64,000 nucleotides of DNA from Acidobacteriota bacterium (GTDB taxonomy: Bacteria; Acidobacteriota; Terriglobia; Acidiferrales; UBA7541): assembly GCA_003154775.1 (NCBI GenBank), contig PMES01000148.1, positions 89,500 through 153,499 on the forward strand, read 5' to 3'. The notes under the pieces were generated by a model. The model saw nothing but the letters and a program-made list of their open reading frames with translations, searched no databases and had not been told where the DNA came from. The position numbers were made by a program, and so were the translations under genes. This document shows positions 41,043 to 49,334 of the stretch, one piece after another. Within the stretch, counting starts at the first letter, position 1. Each line of letters begins with the position of its first letter.

Positions 41043-41105
41043 TGTCATCCTGAGGGGCGCGCCGGGCGTTTACCCCGACCTGGTCGGGGCGCCCCGAAGG
41101 ATGAC
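41043..41105 (+). repeat. Dispersed repeat family B
   Basis: GTCATCCTGAGGGGCGCGCC through CCCCGACCTGGTCGGGG to CGAAGGATGAC. It is almost the exact reverse complement of 16711-16772, some 24 kb away. It lies between the convergent pyk and rhomboid genes. Confidence 0.85.
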
Positions 41106-41170
41106 AGTTCTCTATTGAAATTAACAACGAATAAACTGAGGCTCATCAGTAAGCCCGGCCAAAGCAGAGT

Positions 41171-41950
41171 TCAATTGACCCAGTGATCGGGACGCGAGGG
41201 AGGCTCCTCGCGGTGCTTTTTCATGTACACCTGGAAGCGCTTGCGATTACGCTGGAACTTCCAATCGGCGACTTCGTTGCGCACACGGTAGAGGAAAGAG
41301 CCGCGGCGGAGGTACAGCCAGCCGACAAGCATTCCGCCCAAATGGCAGAGATGGGCGACGCCGTCTCCTCCGGATCCCAAGGTGCCGAAGAACTCGATGG
41401 CAGCCATGGCGGCGACAAACGGCCGCATCGGAATCATGATGGGGAGAGGGAAGATCCAAATTCGCCGGTCGGGAAACAGAATGGCGTTGGCGATGAGGAT
41501 GCCATAGATTGCGCCGGACGCGCCGATCGTGGGGACGTCGCTAGGCCGATGTCCCCAGAGCATGGGAAACACTTTAACCAGAATGGTGATCGCCCCGGCG
41601 CCGATTCCGCAGAGGAAAAAGTAATTTAAGAAGCGGTTCCTGCCCCAGACCATCTCCAGTTCGCGCCCGAACATCCAGAGAAAGAGCATGTTGAGGAGAA
41701 GGTGGAAGAGGCCGCCGTGAAGGAAGATGTAGGTAACGGGTTGCCAGATGCGCAGGGCGGGAAACGGTCCGAGCGGGACGAGGCCGAAATGATAATTAAT
41801 CCAAAGGGTGGCGTCGCGGCCAACCAAAATAGCCGCCAGGGTTTGCACAAGAAAAACAGCCGAACAGGCAATAACCAGATACTTGACGGCAGGAGTGATG
41901 AAGTTGCGCCAGTCGAAACGAATGCGCGGCGCGCCGAACGTCGTGCCCAT
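41171..41950 (-). CDS. Rhomboid family intramembrane serine protease
   Basis: About 259 residues with six transmembrane segments. Family motifs are PVTYIFLHGGLFHLLLNMLFLWMFGRELE (the HxxxN region), PTIGASGAIYGILIA with the catalytic Ser in GASG, and GGDGVAHLCHLGGMLVGWL with the catalytic His. The soluble C-terminal tail is basic (ADWKFQRNRKRFQVYMKKHR). Rhomboids cut within or next to membrane helices of other proteins; the substrate is unknown. ATG 41950 is preferred over 41986 because it starts closer to the first conserved segment. Confidence 0.92.
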   Translation of the reverse strand: MGTTFGAPRIRFDWRNFITPAVKYLVIACSAVFLVQTLAAILVGRDATLWINYHFGLVPLGPFPALRIWQPVTYIFLHGGLFHLLLNMLFLWMFGRELEMVWGRNRFLNYFFLCGIGAGAITILVKVFPMLWGHRPSDVPTIGASGAIYGILIANAILFPDRRIWIFPLPIMIPMRPFVAAMAAIEFFGTLGSGGDGVAHLCHLGGMLVGWLYLRRGSFLYRVRNEVADWKFQRNRKRFQVYMKKHREEPPSRPDHWVN

Positions 41951-42126
41951 AACAGCAGTGTAAGACGAGGGAGTGCCGCGCGTCAAAAGGAGCCGGATTT
42001 GGGCACTGCGTCAGTTTCCGGTAACGGCGTTCATCGGGCAGTCGCCATGCCACGCGGATTCCAGGAGTGCTTCCGGTACCTGGCAGGGTGGGGTTTTTCT
42101 TCGTTGCTTCCTTGCCCACCCTAGGA

Positions 42127-42387
42127 CTACTGCTGCAACAAAATCGACACGGTTCCGTCCGTCATGTTCACCACGGCAAGATCGAGTTTCCCATCGCCAT
42201 TGAAATCTGCCGCCGCGATTTGGTACGGGCCGCGTCCTACAGCATAAGGCGAACCCGATGCCTGTGTGAATGTCCCATCGCCGTTCCCAAGCAGAAGCGT
42301 GATTGTGCCGTCTCCATAGTTTGCGACCGCGAGGTCCAGTTTCCCATCGTTATTGAAATCCGCCGCTACGATCGCGTCGACGCCGGC
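42127..42387 (-). pseudogene. FG-GAP/VCBS repeat protein, C-terminal remnant
   Basis: On the minus strand this reads two full repeats, IVAADFNNDGKLDLAVANYGDGTITLLLGNGDGTF and IAAADFNGDGKLDLAVVNMTDGTVSILLQQ, followed by a stop. The DxNxDGxxDL loops are calcium-binding FG-GAP/VCBS repeats of exported beta-propeller proteins. There is no start or signal peptide: the frame runs straight into a fragment of IS110 transposase on the other strand at about 42388, so only the last 85 or so codons of a larger gene survive. Confidence 0.75.
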
Positions 42388-42555
42388 AAGATTTGCGACT
42401 GCCTGCGGTGCGATTTCCTGCCGGAGTACTACATGGCCTCGACGGCCATTCGCGAACGGCGGCGCACGCTGCGGTACCGCAACCTGCTAGTCCGCCAGAT
42501 GGTGCAGATGAAAAACAAGACCGGCATGCTGCTGATGGAAGCGGGGGGCCGCTAC
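42388..42555 (+). pseudogene. IS110-family transposase, internal fragment
   Basis: The plus strand reads CDCLRCDFLPEYYMASTAIRERRRTLRYRNLLVRQMVQMKNKTGMLLMEAG, which matches the central part of IS110-family transposases (the 'RdlRrllRyRnllVrqmvqmKnki..lLmeaG' segment). Both ends are missing: the left side joins the FG-GAP remnant and the right side becomes unrelated sequence. It marks decayed mobile DNA at the left of the EVE-nuclease patch. Confidence 0.8.
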
Positions 42556-42763
42556 GCCCGCTGCCCACATAATCTGTGGTCCGTGCGCCAATTTGCGGCT
42601 ATGTCCGCGCGGGCGGTATTCTGGGCGCATCTCCGGGCAGTCGCATAGCTCGCCGCCGATTTTGCAGTGAGCGTCACGCTTGCACAAAACCCCGACTACG
42701 CCATCGGTTGCATACGCTGGTCCCATTCAAATCTGGTGTCGCTGAAACGGGCTTCCGGGTAGA

Positions 42764-43177
42764 ATGGAGGCCATGAAATCCACGATCCACGTTTTCGGGC
42801 ATGATGATACTTTTGATTCGGATTCGATCAGGCAATACATCGAAAGCGACATTTTCGACGACGGTTACGATCGCCGTTACCGCTACAACCAGTTGAGAAA
42901 CGATGCGAAGATTATCGTTCTCTCACACGCCGGGGAAGCATACGGTCATTTTGAAATCACCGGCTGGGAAGATCCCACAAACGACGATATTGAAGCGTGG
43001 CCAAAAACGAAACGGGTATACATCGTAAGCAAGTCGCACAGTTATGAAAAGCCCGTCAATTTGCAAGACCTGGGCATCACTCATATTCAGTACGGCAAAC
43101 CAATCGATGCCGACATGCTTCAAGAAATTCAGAAACGTGCCGGTAAGGTCACCACGCATCAACCGGCTGTGGCCTGA
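42764..43177 (+). CDS. Hypothetical protein next to the EVE-nuclease
   Basis: A 137-residue acidic protein (KSTIHVFGHDDTFDSDSIRQYIESDIFDDGYDRRYRYNQLRNDAKIIVLSHAGEAYGHFEITGW ... KRVYIVSKSHSYEKPVNLQDLGITHIQYGKPID). The alternating short strands and the 'kiivls.aGeayGhfei' stretch could fit a small PUA-like fold, but I do not recognise a family. The start may be ATG 42764 or ATG 42773. It lies 94 bases upstream of the EVE-nuclease gene in the same direction, between IS110 remnants, and may work with it. Confidence 0.6.
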   Translation: MEAMKSTIHVFGHDDTFDSDSIRQYIESDIFDDGYDRRYRYNQLRNDAKIIVLSHAGEAYGHFEITGWEDPTNDDIEAWPKTKRVYIVSKSHSYEKPVNLQDLGITHIQYGKPIDADMLQEIQKRAGKVTTHQPAVA

Positions 43178-43271
43178 TGGCCCCTGTTCTTTAGCTGTCG
43201 CGGCACCGGAGAAGATATGAGTAACAGCGAAATGGCATCGCGATGAAGGCCAGAGAGAAGGAGCGGATTCT

Positions 43272-44639
43272 GTGCAACAATTCTGGCTGTTTGGAGCAAA
43301 CCCCGATGAATACAAGCTCGTTGAGGAGGTTCCGGCGCGTCTCGCCAAGGGAGATTTCTGGCTGGTGAAGCAGCACCGAGACAAACTACGCGCTGGTGAT
43401 AAGGTGATCCTTTGGCAGTCAGGCGACAAGGCGGGCATTTACGCGTTCGGTGTACTGGCGGACAAACCGCGCAAGATGCGAAACGAATGGCGGGTTAACA
43501 TTCAATACAAGCCCTTGCTGAGGCAACCCGTATTCAAGCGCGACCTAAAAAAGCATCCGCTCCTGAGCAATTTGAGTATTTTGAAGATGCCGCGCGGCAG
43601 AAATCCTTTCCCTGTTAAGGAAACTGAGTGGCAGGGTTTGCAGGAGCTAATATCGAAGGGTACCGTTAGCATCTTCACGCCCTACCAGCAGGAGGAGAAC
43701 CGGTTCACCAATGGGCTCGTCGCCCTACTGGAATTATCTTCGCGATGCGGCGGCCCACTACCGGCTACATCTTTTCTTCGTGATCTGATCGCCCTTGAGC
43801 CGCGGGGAGAGATTGGAAGTTTCCGAGTGCTTTGCGGTTTTGACGGGCACGCCGACGCTGAGTTGTGTGGGCCAGGCTCCTGCATTCGGTTCGAGACGAA
43901 GATCGGGTCCGGTGCCTTGGATGAGGACCAGGTAAAGCGCCATCTTAAGTGGCTGGAACGGGCCCCGCAGGCCCGCAAGGTGCTCGTACTACTGACTCCG
44001 GACGACGGCGGCAGTAGCTATATCAAGGGATTCCTTTCCAGCAAGTGCATCAAGGCGTTTTGTTCCAAGGACAAGGACCACAGGGTAACGCACTTGGAAT
44101 GGAAGTTGGTCCACGACTACCTCAAGCGCGCAGTCGCGCGTACCAGAACTACCGCGTTTTCTCGACTCGTAATGCAATTCTTGGATCAGATTCACGATCG
44201 AATTTTTGAGCAGGACTTCGCGGGAATTATACAAAAAATTGCATTTGGTGATGATTCAGAGGTTTACGCCGAGACCAACGATGAGCACACCGGTTACCTC
44301 GATGATGATTTGGAACATTGGGATCAATGGAATACTCCGAGAAGACATGACAAACTTGATGGCAAGGGCAGGAAGCTGCTGCTCTACGACCCGGTTCGCA
44401 AGGCGATTACAGTTGAGTTCGAGATAGCGAAAGTGGAACCGAAAAAGTGGCGGGGAAAGTTCTCCTGTCGGAACTCCATCGCCCCCAACACCGTGGAAAT
44501 CTATTCCCAACCGATACCGCTAAGCCATATCAAGACGATTCCGGGTTTTAGGAACTTCACGCGGGGCATGGCCGGCGCGTGGAACGTGACACGTGAAGAA
44601 TACAGGCTATTGCGGGGGTTCAATGACCTCACTCAATAG
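43272..44639 (+). CDS. EVE domain-PD-(D/E)XK nuclease, putative modification-dependent restriction enzyme
   Basis: A 455-residue protein. Residues 1-125 look like an EVE domain: FWLVKQHRDKLRAGDKVILWQSGDKAGIYAFGVLADKP has the core 'GD.v.lW....gIyafG' pattern. Residues about 145-260 look like a PD-(D/E)XK nuclease: ADAELCGPGSCIRFETKIGSGALDEDQVKRHLKWL supplies Asp195, Glu208, Lys210 and Gln220, followed by KVLVLLTPDD. The last 90 residues form a third, unidentified beta-rich domain. EVE domains read modified cytosines, so with a nuclease this suggests a type IV-like restriction enzyme. That role is inferred from the domains. GTG 43272 has AGAAGGAG eight bases before it. The surrounding DNA is IS110 debris. 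Confidence 0.75.
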   Translation: MQQFWLFGANPDEYKLVEEVPARLAKGDFWLVKQHRDKLRAGDKVILWQSGDKAGIYAFGVLADKPRKMRNEWRVNIQYKPLLRQPVFKRDLKKHPLLSNLSILKMPRGRNPFPVKETEWQGLQELISKGTVSIFTPYQQEENRFTNGLVALLELSSRCGGPLPATSFLRDLIALEPRGEIGSFRVLCGFDGHADAELCGPGSCIRFETKIGSGALDEDQVKRHLKWLERAPQARKVLVLLTPDDGGSSYIKGFLSSKCIKAFCSKDKDHRVTHLEWKLVHDYLKRAVARTRTTAFSRLVMQFLDQIHDRIFEQDFAGIIQKIAFGDDSEVYAETNDEHTGYLDDDLEHWDQWNTPRRHDKLDGKGRKLLLYDPVRKAITVEFEIAKVEPKKWRGKFSCRNSIAPNTVEIYSQPIPLSHIKTIPGFRNFTRGMAGAWNVTREEYRLLRGFNDLTQ

Positions 44640-44886
44640 TGGTTCCAGCTTCCTGCCTGCGACCGCCAGTCGCCTTCTCGTCAAACGCAACGGTCACAGC
44701 CTCCTCCGAAGCGCGTCAGGAGAGCTTTTGCCCTCTTGACAAAGACCTATCATGGAAGTCTGGTTCTATCTGAAAAAGGAACCACGGCTGAGAGGCCAAC
44801 ACACGCGGCGAGGAATCAGAAAGAACTTGTACCCGCGCTCCTCCGAAGCGCGTCAGGAGAGCTTTTGCCCTCTTGACAAAGACCTA
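44640..44886. repeat. 59-bp direct repeats beside the IS110 remnant
   Basis: CTCCTCCGAAGCGCGTCAGG and the 39 bases after it occur twice, at 44701-44759 and 44837-44895, separated by 77 bases. The second copy runs into the end of the IS110 remnant (44887 onward), so the first copy looks like a partial duplication of the remnant's edge. There is no gene in this stretch. Confidence 0.85.
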
Positions 44887-45105
44887 TCATGGAAGTTCTG
44901 CGAGTAACCGCTCGAACCAGCGTGAGCATCCGGTGGCCTCCATGCCCACGCGCACGCTGACTCCTCGCTGCTTCAGTTCTCGGTAGAACTTCTCTGCTTC
45001 TTCATCGCTGTGGTTTAGGCGCCGTTCTCCACATTCACGTGTTTCCTAATTCAAAAAAGCAATTTGCTGAAAGCTCGGGTGATAATCTACGCCTATAATG
45101 AACAT
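44887..45105 (-). pseudogene. IS110-family transposase, N-terminal remnant with in-frame stop
   Basis: The minus strand reads MFIIGVDYHPSFQQIAFLN, a TAG stop at 45046-45048, then ETRECGERRLNHSDEEAEKF and VSVRVGMEATGCSRWFERLLAELP before a second stop. This is the DEDD-domain front of an IS110-family transposase with its DxH start, broken by a nonsense codon and cut off after about 72 codons. The 75 bases before the start match those before the separate remnant at 54291. Confidence 0.85.
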
Positions 45106-45183
45106 CTTCGGCTCCTTTCTCCCGAGCCTTTGGTCGTCGATAAACCACAGTCTACTCGGGCCGAGGGAGCCGACATTGTTATG
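45106..45183 (-). mobile_element. IS110 left-end non-coding region, copy 1
   Basis: Read on the minus strand, the stretch GTCGGCTCC...CCCGAGTAGACT...GGCTCGGGAGAAAGGAGCCGA lies just before the decayed transposase start. It aligns with 54216-54290 over about 75 bases with many identities. In IS110 elements this end encodes the bridge RNA, so both are likely remnants of one element type. The GGCTC/GAGCC pair can form a hairpin next to the start codon. Confidence 0.6.
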
Positions 45184-45266
45184 AAATCATGTTCCTCCCG
45201 GTACCCACTTCCACGATAAGTGCATCAATCAGGACGGCGCACAGGCCGGACCCACACAATTCGTGC

Positions 45267-46715
45267 TTACAGGCTTTCGAGTGCCAGCTTCAGGAAGTTC
45301 CAGAAACTTACCACGGTGGAGATCTGCACGCGCTCGTTCGGGCTGTGCGGATCTACGATCGTCGGACCAAAAGAGACCATCTGCATGCCGGGATACTTCT
45401 CGCCAATGACGCCACATTCCAAACCAGCGTGCATGGCGATCAGCTTGGCAGGTTTGCCGAAGAGTTTCTTGTGCACCTCCTGCAGCTTGCGCACAAGTTC
45501 GCTGTTTGGCTCAGGTTTCCAGCCGGGGTAGCTGCCTCCGTGCTCGACTTGGAACCCCGCCAGCCGGCAGACCGTCGCAACCATACGGGCGGCCGCCTGT
45601 TTGCTGCTCACAATCGCGCTCCGCTGACTGGTGACAATCTCGACCACGTCGCCCTTGGTTTTGACGGTCGCCAGGTTCGTCGAGGTCTGGACCAAGCCGG
45701 GAACATCCGGGCTCATCGCCAGAATCCCGTGATGCACGCTCGCCAGCAGAGCAGCCGTGTGTTTCGCGTCAGTGGCATCCAGCACCATTCCCGGGCGTTC
45801 GGCTTTCTCGACCGTGATCTGCAACCCGGAATCGAATCCCCCTAAGTCGGCTTTGTATCCAGCTTCGGCCGTGGCCACAAGCGATTTCAGTTCGCTCTCG
45901 CGAGAGGGGGCGAGCACCACCAGGGCCACTGCTTCGCGGGGAATGGCATTGTGTGCGCTTCCGCCGTTGACCTCGGCGAGTTCGACGGGAAGGCGATCCA
46001 GCAAATCCTGAAGGACCCCGCCCATGATCCGCAGGGCATTGCCGCGGCCTTGATGGATATCGACACCGGAGTGGCCACCCCTCAGGCCAGACACCTTGAT
46101 CCGCCAGGCCGGACCAGCGCCCGCAGGAACAAGCCTGACCTTGCGTCGAGCAGTCGTGTTGACGCCGCCCGCACAGCCGATACACAAGGTCCCGATCTCT
46201 TCGGTGTCAAGGTTGAGGAAATACTTGGACTTCAGCGAGCCAGCCGGGAATTCCGAAGCGCCCGTGAGTCCGGTCTCTTCGTCAATGGTGAAAGCGAACT
46301 CCAGAGGACCATGGGCAATGTCAGTGCTTTCCATCACGGCCAGTGCGGCGGCCACGCCGACTCCGTTATCGGCGCCCAGGGTCGTACCATCCGCCTTCAG
46401 CCAGTCTCCATCTCTTACGACCTTGATGGGATCGGCAGCGAAGTCATGAACCGTTCCCTCGTTCTTCTCGCAGACCATATCGAGGTGGCCCTGTAAGAGG
46501 GTCATCGGCGCTCCTTCGCGCCCCGGCCGCGCGGGCTTGCGGATCAAGAGATTGCCGACGTGGTCCTGTGCGGATTCCAGACCCAGCTTTGCGGCCACGC
46601 TCCGGACGTACTCCCGCGCGGCAGCCTCCTTTGTCGAGGCGCGAGGAATGGCCGCCAATTTGTCAAAGTGCTTCCATAACCGTTCAGGTTCCAGGTTCGC
46701 GAGTGCAGGCATCAT
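45267..46715 (-). CDS. pepD: Aminoacyl-histidine dipeptidase (peptidase D)
   Basis: About 482 residues, the normal PepD length. Motifs are LLQGHLDMVCEKNEGTVHDF (His and Asp), GTTLGADNGVGVA (bridging Asp), FTIDEETGLTGASEF (Glu pair), NLDTEEIGTLCIGCAGG, and IAMHAGLECGVIGEKYPGMQMVSFGPTI near the C-terminus. It hydrolyses Xaa-His and a range of other dipeptides in the cytoplasm. ATG 46715 (or 46712) follows ACGGAGC; the 19 upstream codons in frame are not family-like. It is divergent from an OPT oligopeptide transporter, a natural partner for peptide use. Confidence 0.93.
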   Translation of the reverse strand: MMPALANLEPERLWKHFDKLAAIPRASTKEAAAREYVRSVAAKLGLESAQDHVGNLLIRKPARPGREGAPMTLLQGHLDMVCEKNEGTVHDFAADPIKVVRDGDWLKADGTTLGADNGVGVAAALAVMESTDIAHGPLEFAFTIDEETGLTGASEFPAGSLKSKYFLNLDTEEIGTLCIGCAGGVNTTARRKVRLVPAGAGPAWRIKVSGLRGGHSGVDIHQGRGNALRIMGGVLQDLLDRLPVELAEVNGGSAHNAIPREAVALVVLAPSRESELKSLVATAEAGYKADLGGFDSGLQITVEKAERPGMVLDATDAKHTAALLASVHHGILAMSPDVPGLVQTSTNLATVKTKGDVVEIVTSQRSAIVSSKQAAARMVATVCRLAGFQVEHGGSYPGWKPEPNSELVRKLQEVHKKLFGKPAKLIAMHAGLECGVIGEKYPGMQMVSFGPTIVDPHSPNERVQISTVVSFWNFLKLALESL

Positions 46716-46931
46716 GGCATGCTCCGTCGTACTGAGTTGGGATTTCGTTTTTGATCTCGAAAGCAGCCCCATTGTACATCCATCTCCATTGTTCGCGGCG
46801 TTGCGAAGCGATATTCATCGGGAGCGCTCCCGATGGTCTGCCATGCGTACTTGCGAACGCATTGAGCGGCGTGCTAACGTTCCGTGTCTTCTAGACATAC
46901 CAACCATACAATGTAGTTGCGAGGTTCACGC

Positions 46932-48986
46932 ATGAACGCGCAATCCGCTGATTCGGCTGGCCCCAAGAAGCACCAGCCTTATGTTCCAGCAAACATGGAG
47001 ATGAAGGAATTTACCTGGCGTGCTGTCTTGATTGGGCTGGTATTGACGGTAATCCTGGGGGCGGCCAACGCCTATCTGGGGCTGCGAGCCGGCATTACTA
47101 TTGCCGCAAGCTACCCAGCAGCCGTGATCGGTATGGCCGTCCTCCGATTGATGAACGGGTCTCTGCTGGAGGAGAACATCACCCGGACTGTGGGGGCCAT
47201 CGGAGAGTCGGTTGCCGCGGGCGCAATTTTCACGTTGCCTGCATTCGTTCTTTCCGGGGCGTGGAAGTCGTTTGGCTTTCGTGATGCCTACTGGAAGTCC
47301 GTCGTATTGATGATGGTGGGCGGGACCCTGGGCATCCTTTTCGTAACGCTGCTGCGGCGCGTCATGGTGGAGGATCCCGATCTTCCCTATCCCGAATCGG
47401 TGGCGGCATCGGAGATTCACAAAGCTGGTCAGCAAAGCAGCAAGGCGGCCAAACTGCTCTTCTACAACATGGGCTTTGGCGGTTTAGTTTATTTGCTCGG
47501 GCAATTTCAACTATTCAACGCCAGCAAGAGCTTCGTGATCCACGTGGGTCAGATCGGCCGAAGCATCGTGCGCCTTGGAACATCGCAGACAGCGCAAACC
47601 GTGACGGCCGGAGGCGTGACGACCTTTCAAGCCCCGGCCATAAGTCCCGCGTACTTGGGCGTCGGGTACATTATTGGGCCGCGCCTGGCGATGCTGAACT
47701 TTGCCGGTGGCGTGGTTGCCTGGGGATTGCTCGTGCCGCTCCTCATCTACATCCTGGGCCCCCAGTTGCAGGCCAATCTCCCAGCGGGGAGCGAGGCAAA
47801 TCTGGCAAGTTCCGTGTGGCTGTTCATCGTGCGTCCGATTGCCGCGGGTGGAATGATCGTGGGCTCCACCTGGACGCTCTTCCGCATGCGCAAGAGTCTC
47901 GCCTTGGGAATAAAACGCGCCATTTCTGACCTGAAGAAAACGGCCTCCGTGCACGCCGCCACGGACCGCACGGAGCACGACTTGAGCAGCAAGTTCGTAT
48001 TCGGCGGCTTGTTCGCCGCTTTTCTCTGCATGATCCTGATCTATACCTATTTTTCCCACACCCTCAGCGGGGGTATCGTGGCCGCGCTGGTGATGCTCGT
48101 GGTGGGGTTCTTTTTCGCGGCTGTTTCCGGGAACCTCGTGGGGATGATCGGTTCTTCTAATAATCCCATTTCCGGTCTCACGTTGTGCACCCTGATCATC
48201 GCGGCGCTGCTGATGGTCGCGATTGGCGTTTCCGGTTTGAGCGGCATAGCAGCGGTGCTGGGCGTGGCCGCGGTTGTTTGCGTCTCTTCCGCTGTGGCTG
48301 GAGAGATGCTTCAGGACCTCAAGGTGGGACATATTCTTGGCGGAACACCGTCCAAGATGCAGATCGGGGATTTCATCGGAATCGCCGTGGCGAGCATCAC
48401 TCTGTACTTTCCCTTGCTCCTTTTGCACCAGGGAAATATCAACGCGGGGGGTATCGGCTTTGGGGACCCGAAGCTGCCAGCGCCGCAAGCGGGGCTCATG
48501 TCGTTGTTGGCGAAGGGTATCGTAAATCACGACATGGCTTGGCCCCTTGTGCTGGTGGGAATCCTGTTCGGCATTGCGTTGATCATGCTGGAAGTGAAAA
48601 GCGTGCTGATTGTTGCCGTGGGAATGTACTTGCCGCTGGGAACCACTTTTGCGATTTTCGTCGGCGGCGTGATTCGCTGGGTCACCGATAAAATCCGCGA
48701 TCGTCGCGGGCTCAACGATGCGCAAAAAGCGCGCGTGGACAACGCGGGCGTGCTCGCGGCCTCCGGCATGATTGCGGGGGAAGCGTTGCTGGGACTGGTG
48801 GTGGCGGGGTTCTACTTCTTCAGGAAGCCGGCGCCGGGAAAGTCGCCCCTGCCGGTGATTTTTGAGCATCCCGCGACAATCCTCGGATTTATCGTGCTGG
48901 CGATCCTGGCGTTCGTGATGATACGGGTGCCGCTGGCCAACGCGGGGAGCCCCGACGAGCCAGCACCGCCAACCGCGATCATGTAA
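46932..48986 (+). CDS. OPT family oligopeptide transporter
   Basis: A 684-residue integral membrane protein of the OPT family, with about 14-16 hydrophobic segments. The opening MKEFTWRAVLIGLVLTVILGAANAYLGLRAGITIAASYPAAVIGMAVLR is the family signature, followed by EDPDLPYPESVAASEIHKAG, and later GNLVGMIGSSNNPISGLTLCTLI and MLQDLKVGHILGGTPSKMQIGDFIG. Prokaryotic OPT proteins carry peptides or metal-chelator complexes. Start ATG 46932 follows GCGAGG. It is divergent from pepD with about 215 bases between, which must contain both promoters. Confidence 0.93.
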   Translation: MNAQSADSAGPKKHQPYVPANMEMKEFTWRAVLIGLVLTVILGAANAYLGLRAGITIAASYPAAVIGMAVLRLMNGSLLEENITRTVGAIGESVAAGAIFTLPAFVLSGAWKSFGFRDAYWKSVVLMMVGGTLGILFVTLLRRVMVEDPDLPYPESVAASEIHKAGQQSSKAAKLLFYNMGFGGLVYLLGQFQLFNASKSFVIHVGQIGRSIVRLGTSQTAQTVTAGGVTTFQAPAISPAYLGVGYIIGPRLAMLNFAGGVVAWGLLVPLLIYILGPQLQANLPAGSEANLASSVWLFIVRPIAAGGMIVGSTWTLFRMRKSLALGIKRAISDLKKTASVHAATDRTEHDLSSKFVFGGLFAAFLCMILIYTYFSHTLSGGIVAALVMLVVGFFFAAVSGNLVGMIGSSNNPISGLTLCTLIIAALLMVAIGVSGLSGIAAVLGVAAVVCVSSAVAGEMLQDLKVGHILGGTPSKMQIGDFIGIAVASITLYFPLLLLHQGNINAGGIGFGDPKLPAPQAGLMSLLAKGIVNHDMAWPLVLVGILFGIALIMLEVKSVLIVAVGMYLPLGTTFAIFVGGVIRWVTDKIRDRRGLNDAQKARVDNAGVLAASGMIAGEALLGLVVAGFYFFRKPAPGKSPLPVIFEHPATILGFIVLAILAFVMIRVPLANAGSPDEPAPPTAIM

Positions 48987-49334
48987 CGCCGGTTCGCACC
49001 CCATTCAGCACGTGCTGGTGCCGTGGAACTCCATGGACGGTCGCTCACCGATTCCTCCCTGGTGCCGGTGGCCAAGGAAATTCCGTCGAACCCTGCGTGG
49101 CTGGAGCATGCCGCAGAGCGCGCGCGACGCAAAACCTTTCCTTGATGCACGATTTTCAGGCGACAGTTCTCTTGACAACAGAGCATGGCATAGTTATCGT
49201 TCGGGGCAATACCGCATTGAGCTGGTGAACAGGTAGCGAGCGGCGGAACCTGGTCCAAAACTCGAAGAATAAGCGTGGTGTCTGAAAGGTGAATTGCGGT
49301 TGTGTACGGGCTGTGTGCCCGGTGGAGGCCTGCC
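48987..49334. promoter_or_regulatory. Intergenic region before the DUF3857 genes
   Basis: About 350 bases with no supported gene. TTGACA at 49172-49177, followed after 17 bases by TATCGT, is a weak promoter candidate pointing to the DUF3857 pair. GGTGGAGG at about 49320-49327 is the ribosome binding site for the TTG start at 49335. Confidence 0.4.

Noticed and set aside
42487..42726. 79-aa minus-strand frame with several Cys (CKRDAHCKIGG...CDC)
   Set aside because: It looks zinc-finger-like at first, but half of it is antisense to the IS110 fragment and it lacks a ribosome binding site.
44701..44895. Possible CRISPR-like direct repeats
   Set aside because: There are only two units, they are too long at 59 bases, and there is no array or cas gene; they are an edge duplication of an IS remnant.
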